Assembly (NCBI GenBank): GCA_025925185.1
Contig: JAICLV010000152.1
Location: forward strand, 1-5,681
Reading direction: 5' to 3'
Source: Acidothermaceae bacterium
Lineage (GTDB): Bacteria; Actinomycetota; Actinomycetes; Acidothermales; Acidothermaceae
Length of the DNA stretch: 5,681 nucleotides
The position numbers and the translations under genes were made by a program. Below, in pieces: positions 1 through 5,681 of this stretch (its first letter is position 1; each line of letters begins with the position of its first letter). The notes under the pieces were generated by a model. It saw only the letters and a list, made by a program, of their open reading frames with translations. It did not search any database and was not told the DNA's origin.

Positions 1-547
<547 letters not shown>

Positions 548-566
548 GACGGTTCGGCTGGGGCGG

Positions 567-983
567 TCAGGCCAGGTCGGGGAAGAACAGCGCGATCTCA
601 CGGGCGGCCGACTCTGGGGAGTCGGAGCCGTGCACCAGATTCTCGGTGACGACGAGCCCGTAGTCGCCGCGCACGGTGCCGGACGACGCCTTCACCGGGT
701 CGGTCGCGCCCATCATCGCCCGCCAGGTCTCGATCGCGCGCGGCCCCTCGGCGACGGCGGCCAACAGCGGACCCGAGGTGATGAACTCGATCAGGGGCGT
801 GAAGAAGGGCTTGCCGGCGTGCTCCGCGTAGTGCGCCTCTGCCGTCGCCCGATCGATTGTTCGCAACTCGGCCGCCACCAACGACAGCCCCTTGCGCTCC
901 AGCCGGGCAAGAACCTCGCCGACAAGACGACGCTGCACGCCGTCCGGCTTGACTAAGACGAGCGTGCGCTCGACGTCCGACAC
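567..983 (-). CDS. ndk: Nucleoside diphosphate kinase
   Basis: Ndk moves the gamma-phosphate from ATP to other nucleoside diphosphates through a phosphohistidine and so balances the cytoplasmic NTP and dNTP pools. At 138 residues it has the usual bacterial length. The catalytic His118 lies in the signature NLVHGSDS (115-122). The other nucleotide-binding residues fall at canonical numbers: Lys12 (in VKPDGV), Tyr52, Phe60, Arg88, Thr94, Arg105 and Asn115. The GTG start at 981-983 is supported by GGGAG at 990-994, 6 nt upstream. One deviation is Ser101 ([11 protein letters not shown]) where the family normally has proline before the GT-[IV]-RGD stretch; the active site otherwise looks intact. 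The gene lies 43 nt downstream of the second permease with no obvious terminator between, so it may share the upstream transcript. The family assignment is secure. Confidence 0.98.
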   Translation of the reverse strand: MSDVERTLVLVKPDGVQRRLVGEVLARLERKGLSLVAAELRTIDRATAEAHYAEHAGKPFFTPLIEFITSGPLLAAVAEGPRAIETWRAMMGATDPVKASSGTVRGDYGLVVTENLVHGSDSPESAAREIALFFPDLA

Positions 984-989
984 CGCAAA

Positions 990-994
990 CTCCC
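990..994 (-). promoter_or_regulatory. Ribosome binding site of ndk
   Basis: GGGAG on the minus strand sits 6 nt before the GTG at 981-983. It is the clearest Shine-Dalgarno sequence in the window and decides for a GTG start in ndk; the resulting protein begins [15 protein letters not shown], exactly where this family starts. Confidence 0.7.
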
Positions 995-1026
995 AACGAC
1001 TCCAGCGACAAACGGTGCGCAGGAGC

Positions 1027-1839
1027 CTACTTCAGCAGCAGGCCGCCGAGCCGACGGGTGGCGACGAACAATCCGGCCAGCCCCATCGCCACCAGGTAGG
1101 CGAGGTTGGCGAGCAACCCCGGGTGCAGCTGGCCGAGGACGAGCGCGCGTTGCACGTCGACCGCCTGGTACAGCGGTGTCCAGCGCACGATGTGGCCGAT
1201 GACGTCGGGGTACGTCGAGAGCGGGTAAAACGTCGCTGAGAAAAGGAACATCGGCAGAATGGATAGGGTGACCCACTCGAAGTCCTGCCAGCTGCGCATG
1301 AACGTCGTCGCCGCCATTCCGCAGGCCGCGAACGCCAGCGCCTCGAGAATCGAGAACGGCAAGGACAGCAGAACCCACCACGAGTGCAGCAGGCCCATCG
1401 CCGCCATCACGACGAGAAACGCGCTGGAGTAGATGACGCCGCGAGCGAGCGCCCACGTGATCTCCCCCGTCGCGATGTCGAGCGGACCGAGCGGTGTCGA
1501 CAGCATCGCGTCGTACAGCTTCGCGTGCTTCATCTTCCAGAAGATGTTGAACGTCGAGTCGTAAATCGCGCCGTTCATCGCGGACGACGCGAGCAGCGCG
1601 GGCGCGACGAAGGCGGTGTAGCGCACGTCCTGCCCGGCGACGGTGACGTGCGGAATCAGCTTGCCAAGCCCGACGCCGATGGACAGCAGGTAGAACAGCG
1701 GCTCGAAAAAGCCGGAGACGATGATGATCCAGCTGCGCTTGTAAACCATCAGGCTACGCTCGACGAGCACATGCCCGCGGCCGACGCCGAGGCCCGCGAG
1801 CGCTTGATACGGCGCGATTCTCGCGACCAGGGTGGCCAT
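1027..1839 (-). CDS. ABC-2 type transporter permease, NodJ-like (second permease)
   Basis: This 270-residue integral membrane protein is the second membrane subunit of an ABC-2 exporter. Six hydrophobic segments can be seen at about residues 36-58, 74-92, 130-150, 153-178, 187-205 and 242-262. They follow a cytoplasmic N-terminal stretch ending in VYKRSW. The segment [20 protein letters not shown] and the cytoplasmic loop [20 protein letters not shown] match the conserved region of the NodJ/DrrB-like ABC-2 family; the [13 protein letters not shown] segment before the last helices is also typical. The ATG at 1837-1839 is chosen because it lies 2 nt after the stop of the preceding permease (TAGCGATG) and gives the normal family length; a longer in-frame extension would overlap that gene and is Arg/His-rich noise. 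Translation is probably coupled to the gene before it. With the other permease it likely forms a heterodimer. The substrate is unknown; lipids, glycans and drugs are all possible for this family. Confidence 0.92.
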   Translation of the reverse strand: MATLVARIAPYQALAGLGVGRGHVLVERSLMVYKRSWIIIVSGFFEPLFYLLSIGVGLGKLIPHVTVAGQDVRYTAFVAPALLASSAMNGAIYDSTFNIFWKMKHAKLYDAMLSTPLGPLDIATGEITWALARGVIYSSAFLVVMAAMGLLHSWWVLLSLPFSILEALAFAACGMAATTFMRSWQDFEWVTLSILPMFLFSATFYPLSTYPDVIGHIVRWTPLYQAVDVQRALVLGQLHPGLLANLAYLVAMGLAGLFVATRRLGGLLLK

Positions 1840-1841
1840 CG

Positions 1842-2630
1842 CTAGTTCGCCAGCTTCGCTCGGTAAACCCGGCGCGCGATGACGACACCGACGACGACGA
1901 ACGCGACGAGGTACAGCACGTGCAGCGGGACCAGCCAACCGGCGCCTGGCTCGAGCTGCCCGGTGGTGAGGTCGCGCGAGAGCCGAACCCCGTGCCACAG
2001 CGGCGTGATGTACGCCACCGGCCGGATCACCGCCGGCAGTTGTGTGACGTTGAAGAAAACGCCGGAGAACAAGAACATCGGCACGATGAGGAAGCGTTGC
2101 AGGGCGGCGAAACCACTGTCGCGATCGCGACTCGCGGCGAACGCCGTGATTGGCGCGGCGAACGCGAGACCGAGCAGCACGCACACCGGCAAGGCAAGGA
2201 TGGCGAGCGGCGTGCGCAACGCGCCGAACGAGGCGATGATGGCGAGGTAGACGGCGCACGCAAGCAACGCGCGGGTGGCCATCCACAACAGGTGACCGGC
2301 CAGAATTGCCGATGGCGTAAGGGGTGTCGCCGCGGCCGCGTGGTAGTTGCCGATCCACTTGAACGAGCCAAGAACCGGATAAGTCGACTCGAAGCTGCCG
2401 ATCTGCATCGCGGTCGCCGCGAGCAGCCCGGGTGCGACGAACTGCAGGTACGTCAAGCCATCCGTGCCCTGGCCGCCCTTGACGAGCGACCCAAGCCCGA
2501 CGCCCATCGCGGCCAGGTACATCACCGGGCTCACGATGCTGGTAATGACGGTGCCGCGCCAGGTGCGCCGGTAGACAACGAGCCAGTACGCGTAGGAGCG
2601 CGCCACCCGCGACGACGTCAAGGCGACCAT
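1842..2630 (-). CDS. ABC-2 type transporter permease, NodJ-like (first permease)
   Basis: This 262-residue protein has the length and layout of NodJ-type ABC-2 permeases. After the N-terminal SYAYWLVVYRRTWRGT come about six hydrophobic segments near residues 27-47, 62-80, 112-134, 141-166, 176-196 and 234-254. Family features include SPVMYLAAMGVGLG (34-47), FVAPGLLAATAM (64-75), the cytoplasmic loop AAAATPLTPSAILAGHLLW (98-116) and PMFLFSGVFFNVTQLP (184-199). The ATG at 2628-2630 follows the ATPase stop by one base (TGACATG), so translational re-initiation is likely and no separate Shine-Dalgarno is obvious. It resembles the other permease in design (LGVGLG, FVAP, ATPL/STPL and PMFLFS all align) but is clearly diverged in sequence, suggesting an old duplication and a heterodimeric pore. 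The NodJ likeness does not imply nodulation; substrate and direction are inferred only as export. Confidence 0.93.
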   Translation of the reverse strand: MVALTSSRVARSYAYWLVVYRRTWRGTVITSIVSPVMYLAAMGVGLGSLVKGGQGTDGLTYLQFVAPGLLAATAMQIGSFESTYPVLGSFKWIGNYHAAAATPLTPSAILAGHLLWMATRALLACAVYLAIIASFGALRTPLAILALPVCVLLGLAFAAPITAFAASRDRDSGFAALQRFLIVPMFLFSGVFFNVTQLPAVIRPVAYITPLWHGVRLSRDLTTGQLEPGAGWLVPLHVLYLVAFVVVGVVIARRVYRAKLAN

Positions 2631-2631
2631 G

Positions 2632-3570
2632 TCAGTCGACCAGGCTTCGGCCGGTGAGCCGCAAGAAGACGTCTTCGAGCGTGCTGCGTCGCACGAGCAC
2701 AGACACCGGGGTGAGCCCGCGATTGTGCACCTCGGCAAGGCAACCGTCGCCGTCAGCGGCATACAGCAGCACCCGGTCGGGCAGCACCTCGACCCGGTCG
2801 CCAATCCCACCAAGCTTCTCTGCGGCGATCTCGTTCTCGTCCAGCGAGAAGCGCAACTCGACGACGTCGCGGCTGGAATACCGGTCGATCAACTCGCGCG
2901 GCGATCCTTCGGCGGCGATTCGGCCCTTGTCCATCACGACCAGGCGGTCGCACAGTTGCTCCGCCTCGTCCATGTAGTGCGTGGTGAGCACCAGCGTCAC
3001 GCCCTGTTGCTTAAGGCGAAACAGCCGATCCCACACCACATGGCGCGCTTGCGGGTCGAGCCCGGTGGTCGGCTCGTCGAGCAACAGCAGTTGCGGCTCA
3101 TTGATGAGCGAACGGGCAATCGTGAGTCGCCGCTTCATGCCGCCCGACAGCGGCTCGACCGTGTCATCGGCGCGGTCAAGGAGTTGCACGAAGTCGAGCA
3201 GCTGGTCGCCGCGCTCGCGCGCCACCGCACGAGGGAGACCGAAATACCGCCCGTAAATCAGCAGGTTCTCGCGAACGGTCAGCTCGAGGTCGAGGGTGTC
3301 GAGTTGCGGGACGACGCCGAGCTTCGCTCGGATGCGCGGCCCCTGCGTACGCGGGTCGAGACCGAGGATGCGCAGGGTTCCGCCGGACGGTGGCGACACG
3401 CACCCGATCATGCGCATCGTCGAACTCTTGCCTGCGCCGTTCGGCCCCAGGAACCCGAACGCCTCGCCCGGCATAACGTCGAGGTCGATGCCGTCGACCG
3501 CGACGAAGTCACCGAACCGCTTCACCAAGTCGCGGGCATGGATCAGCGGCTCGGGCGCGTCGTCGGACAT
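2632..3570 (-). CDS. ABC transporter ATP-binding protein, NodI/DrrA-like
   Basis: This 312-residue ATPase powers the exporter formed with the two permeases downstream. The nucleotide-binding domain is complete: Walker A GPNGAGKSS at 42-50, Q-loop Gln89 in VVPQLDTLD, signature LSGGM at 141-145, Walker B LLLLDEP at 161-167, D-loop LDPQAR from 171, and H-loop His198 in TTHYMDEAE. Segments such as LTVRENLLIYGRYFGLPR and SGGMKRRLTIARSLINEPQL are close to NodI. After about residue 230 comes a C-terminal domain of the kind found in DrrA/NodI-type exporters, ending STLEDVFLRLTGRSLVD. The ATG at 3568-3570 (MSDDAPEP) gives a normal N-terminus; a TTG 39 nt further upstream (3607-3609) is less likely. 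No strong Shine-Dalgarno is seen. It lies 60 nt after the DUF4233 gene and 1 nt before the first permease. Family certain, substrate unknown. Confidence 0.95.
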   Translation of the reverse strand: MSDDAPEPLIHARDLVKRFGDFVAVDGIDLDVMPGEAFGFLGPNGAGKSSTMRMIGCVSPPSGGTLRILGLDPRTQGPRIRAKLGVVPQLDTLDLELTVRENLLIYGRYFGLPRAVARERGDQLLDFVQLLDRADDTVEPLSGGMKRRLTIARSLINEPQLLLLDEPTTGLDPQARHVVWDRLFRLKQQGVTLVLTTHYMDEAEQLCDRLVVMDKGRIAAEGSPRELIDRYSSRDVVELRFSLDENEIAAEKLGGIGDRVEVLPDRVLLYAADGDGCLAEVHNRGLTPVSVLVRRSTLEDVFLRLTGRSLVD

Positions 3571-3578
3571 AGCTACCG

Positions 3579-3610
3579 ACCGTATCTCGCGCCGCGGTCC
3601 CGCCGACAAT
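3579..3610 (-). promoter_or_regulatory. Possible internal promoter for the ABC genes
   Basis: The 60-nt gap between DUF4233 and the ATPase carries an AT-richer patch. On the minus strand TTGTCG at 3605-3610 could be a -35 box. The -10 could be GATACG (3581-3586, 17-nt spacer) or TACGGT (3579-3584, TANNNT form, 19-nt spacer). Transcription would then start within a few bases of the ATPase ATG, making the message nearly leaderless, which would fit the lack of a clear Shine-Dalgarno. Weak evidence: only about half the consensus positions match. Confidence 0.2.
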
Positions 3611-3630
3611 TGAAAATCGGGGCCGCTACC

Positions 3631-4050
3631 TCATTTTCGGACGCTGGCGGCGAATCGGTCGGCGACACGGATCGCGCTGTCGCCCACGCGCAACGCCGCG
3701 ATCCACAGCAGCGCGAAGATCGCGCCGATGAAGAACATGGTGTGGACGACGACCCCGCACCCGATCGCGCACACCTGCAACACCGAGCCCGCGGCGAAGG
3801 CCCACCGGGAGGTGATTCGCGCGGCGATAACGATGCAGGCGAGCGCGAGCGCACCGCCGACGCTGAGCGCGGCGGCCGCCGAGACGCCCGACGAAACGAT
3901 CGCCACGATGATCGCCAGCCAGAAGACGACGACCTCCATCGCGAGCACGCTCGACGCCAGCCGACGTTTGCCCTTGATCGCGTCGCGGCGCACCTGCGCC
4001 GCGCGGGCCGCGAGCTCGTCGTCCGACAACTCGGCCGGCCGCTGGGTCAT
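3631..4050 (-). CDS. DUF4233 small membrane protein
   Basis: This 139-residue protein has a charged cytoplasmic N-terminus (ELSDDELAARAAQVRRDAIKG) and four hydrophobic segments at about residues 33-54, 58-79, 84-102 and 104-122, then a short polar tail. Position and layout match the DUF4233 family, which in Actinobacteria is found directly after folC (as in Mycobacterium tuberculosis Rv2446c and the equivalent Streptomyces locus). RLASSVLAMEVVVFWLA, SRWAFAAGSVLQ and FFIGAIFALLWIAALRVG are the stretches I take as family features. The ATG at 4048-4050 lies 22 nt after the folC stop; a GTG directly before it is an alternative. An in-frame extension into folC is dismissed as antisense-like composition. 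Its function is not known. Conserved linkage with folC suggests a link with folate or nucleotide metabolism, but that is inference from location only. Confidence 0.88.
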   Translation of the reverse strand: MTQRPAELSDDELAARAAQVRRDAIKGKRRLASSVLAMEVVVFWLAIIVAIVSSGVSAAAALSVGGALALACIVIAARITSRWAFAAGSVLQVCAIGCGVVVHTMFFIGAIFALLWIAALRVGDSAIRVADRFAASVRK

Positions 4051-4072
4051 CACCCGCGCCCGGCCAGTCCGG

Positions 4073-5410
4073 TCACTGCCGCCGCCTGAGCAGGGTGCGG
4101 GCCTCGCCTGCCGTGACGACCGACCCGGTGACGATGACACCGGCGCCGCCGAATTCGGCGTCCTCCTCGGAAATCTCGACCGCCGTAGCGATGGCCGCGC
4201 CGAGATTGGGTTCGACCTCGACCCGGTCGGCGCCGAAGATGTCGACCGCGAGCGCCGCCAGGTCGTCGACGGGCATCGCGCGCGACGAGCTGTTTTGGGA
4301 GACGACGACATGCGCGAGGAACGGCTCGAACGTCTCGAGCATCCCCGCGACGTCCTTGTCGCCGAGCGCGGCGACGACGCCGACCAGCCGGCGAAACGCG
4401 AAAGCGTCCGCGAGAGCCTCGACGGTCGCGCGAGCGCCCGCTGGGTTGTGGGTAGCGTCGACGAGCACGGTGGGCGACGAGCGCACCACCTCCAACCGGC
4501 CCGGCGACCGCACCCCGGCGAACGCCGCCCGCACGATGCCGGGGTCGTACCTGTTCTCCGCGCCCGCGAACGCCTCGACGGCCGCGAGCGCGCAGGCGGC
4601 GTTCGACGCCTGGTACCGGCCGAACAGCGGCAAGAAGACGTCGTCGTAGCGAGCGTGCAGGCCCTGCAGGCTGATCAGCTGTCCGCCCACCGCGTTCTCG
4701 CGGGAGACGACGCCGAACTCCAGTCCCTCACGCGCGACCGTCGCGCCGACGTCCGCCGCCTTGCGCAGCAGCACCTCCGCGGCGTCGACGTGTTGCAGCG
4801 ACATCACCACGGTCTGATCGGGCTTGATGATGCCGGCCTTCTCCCCCGCGATCTCGGCGATGGTGTCGCCGAGATACGCCATGTGGTCGAGGTCGACCGG
4901 CGTGATGACCGCCACCGGCGCCGGCACGATGTTGGTGGCGTCAAGACGTCCGCCCATACCGACCTCGACCACGGCGACGTCGACCGGCGCGTCGGCGAAC
5001 ACCGCGAATCCGAGACCCGTCATCGCCTCGAAGAACGAGAGCTTGACGTCGGATTTCGCGTCGACGATGTCGAAGAACGGGGCGATCTGGTCGTAGTTGT
5101 CGACGAACGTCTCCGCGGAAATTGCCGCGCCGTCAAGGGAAATCCGCTCGGTGATCGACTCGAGGTGCGGGCTGGTGTAGCGGCCGGTGCGCAAGTCGAG
5201 CGCCATCAGCAGCGCGTCGACCATCCGCGCGGTCGACGTTTTGCCGTTCGTGCCGGCGATATGGACGACGGGATAAGCCAGATGCGGGTCGCCCAGCGCG
5301 TGCATCAGCGCGGTCATGCGCTCGAGCTTCCACTCGATGCGCGACTCCGGCCAGCGGGCGAGCAACTCCTTCTCGACCCGCGCGAGTGCGTCGGCGGCGG
5401 CGGTTGTCAT
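4073..5410 (-). CDS. folC: Bifunctional dihydrofolate synthase / folylpolyglutamate synthase
   Basis: FolC joins glutamate to dihydropteroate and then extends the gamma-glutamyl tail of tetrahydrofolates, using ATP, in the cytoplasm. At 445 residues it has the usual length for the Mur-ligase-like family. The P-loop is GTNGKTST at 53-60. It is followed by TSPHLESITERI (79-90), EVGMGGRLDATN (149-160), LDHMAYLGDTIAEIAGEKAG (174-193, with Lys191 at the usually carbamylated lysine position), the RSPGRLEVV hinge (301-309), the DATHNPAGA glutamate-ligase motif (318-326), and the C-terminal TGSVVTAGEAR (428-438). The ATG at 5408-5410 overlaps the valS stop as ATGA, which fixes the start and implies coupled translation; there is no clear Shine-Dalgarno. 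Whether it has both activities or only one cannot be told by eye. Very secure family call. Confidence 0.97.
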   Translation of the reverse strand: MTTAAADALARVEKELLARWPESRIEWKLERMTALMHALGDPHLAYPVVHIAGTNGKTSTARMVDALLMALDLRTGRYTSPHLESITERISLDGAAISAETFVDNYDQIAPFFDIVDAKSDVKLSFFEAMTGLGFAVFADAPVDVAVVEVGMGGRLDATNIVPAPVAVITPVDLDHMAYLGDTIAEIAGEKAGIIKPDQTVVMSLQHVDAAEVLLRKAADVGATVAREGLEFGVVSRENAVGGQLISLQGLHARYDDVFLPLFGRYQASNAACALAAVEAFAGAENRYDPGIVRAAFAGVRSPGRLEVVRSSPTVLVDATHNPAGARATVEALADAFAFRRLVGVVAALGDKDVAGMLETFEPFLAHVVVSQNSSSRAMPVDDLAALAVDIFGADRVEVEPNLGAAIATAVEISEEDAEFGGAGVIVTGSVVTAGEARTLLRRRQ

Positions 5411-5681
5411 CCGGGCGGCAGCGCCGGGAGCGCGCTGAGTTGTTGACGAAGCCGGACGACGTCAGCCTCTGCCGCCTGCAGCCGTGCCCGCATCTTCTCG
5501 ATGACCGCCTGAGGCGCCTTGCCGGTGAACTGCGGGTCGTCGAGTTTAGCCTGCGCTAGGGAAACTTCGTTGGTCGCGACATCGAGTGCCTTGGTCAGCC
5601 GCGCGCGCTCCTTGCCGACGTCGATCGTGCCCGACAAGTCGAGACCGACCCGGATCTCGCCAGCGCTGTGACCGACGACAA
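5407..5681 (-). CDS. valS: Valyl-tRNA synthetase (C-terminal end, runs off the right edge)
   Basis: The visible 90 residues are the C-terminal end of ValRS, the enzyme that charges tRNA-Val. DLSGTIDVGKERARLTKAL is the typical entry into the C-terminal coiled-coil arm that contacts the tRNA. It continues through EVSLAQAKLDDPQFTGKAPQ, AVIEKMRARLQAAEADVVRL and a Pro-rich tail, with the Leu/Ala heptad spacing of an antiparallel coiled coil. ValRS is usually around 870-900 residues, so about nine tenths lies beyond the window; the reading frame is open to the edge. The TGA stop at 5407-5409 overlaps the folC start by 4 nt. The arm plus the folC linkage make the call firm even though the catalytic HIGH and KMSKS motifs are outside the window. 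Confidence 0.93.
   Translation of the reverse strand, partial: VVGHSAGEIRVGLDLSGTIDVGKERARLTKALDVATNEVSLAQAKLDDPQFTGKAPQAVIEKMRARLQAAEADVVRLRQQLSALPALPPG

Noticed and set aside
1840..2358. N-terminal extension of the second permease to a start at 2358
   Set aside because: The added 173 residues lie in another frame of the first permease gene and are Arg/His/Ala-rich; the ATG at 1837-1839 gives the normal family length.
2631..2813. N-terminal extension of the first permease into the ATPase gene
   Set aside because: The extension overlaps the ATPase C-terminal domain in another frame and has Cys/Ser-rich noise composition; ATG at 2628-2630 fits the operon spacing.
2632..3570. Nodulation-factor export (true NodIJ)
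   Set aside because: The likeness is to a broad exporter family; there are no nod genes here and the setting is actinobacterial housekeeping, so only 'NodI-like' is used.
2629..4089. Long plus-strand open frame (486 codons) opposite the ATPase and DUF4233 genes
   Set aside because: It is antisense to genes with clear family motifs, crosses several gene boundaries, and its product is an Arg/His/Asp/Glu-rich mix without domains, as expected of the mirror frame in high-GC DNA.
3728..5446. Plus-strand open frame of 572 codons opposite DUF4233 and folC
   Set aside because: Same reason: antisense shadow of folC with low-complexity Arg/Asp/His composition and no recognisable motif.

Overview
This is a high-GC window in which every supported gene is read from the minus strand. 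It comes from an actinobacterium, probably a rod- or filament-forming actinomycete that keeps mreB. The evidence is the base composition, the conserved order valS-folC-DUF4233-ndk-mreB seen in many Actinobacteria, and the close resemblance of each protein to actinobacterial family members. I cannot fix the genus from the sequence.

In transcription order (right to left) the window holds: the 3' end of valS (valyl-tRNA synthetase); folC (dihydrofolate/folylpolyglutamate synthase); a small four-helix DUF4233 membrane protein; a three-gene ABC-2 exporter (one NodI-like ATPase and two different NodJ-like permeases); ndk (nucleoside diphosphate kinase); a 219-bp intergenic region with a large perfect inverted repeat; and the 5' end of mreB, which runs off the left edge.

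The genes are tightly packed. valS and folC overlap by 4 nt (ATGA). The ATPase and first permease are separated by 1 nt, and the two permeases by 2 nt. Gaps of 22, 60 and 43 nt separate folC/DUF4233, DUF4233/ATPase and permease/ndk. This fits one long transcript from valS to ndk, perhaps with an internal start before the ABC genes. mreB has its own leader and probably its own promoter.

Most of the window is housekeeping: tRNA charging, folate polyglutamylation, nucleotide balance and cell shape. Two things stand out. One is the exporter cassette sitting between DUF4233 and ndk, which are close neighbours in several well-known actinobacteria. The other is the nested palindrome at 456-547, with two 22-nt arms matching perfectly and a second hairpin in the loop. 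It looks more like a repetitive extragenic or miniature mobile element, or a structured RNA, than a plain terminator. I found no tRNA, rRNA, CRISPR array or transposase, and no convincing new multi-gene system.
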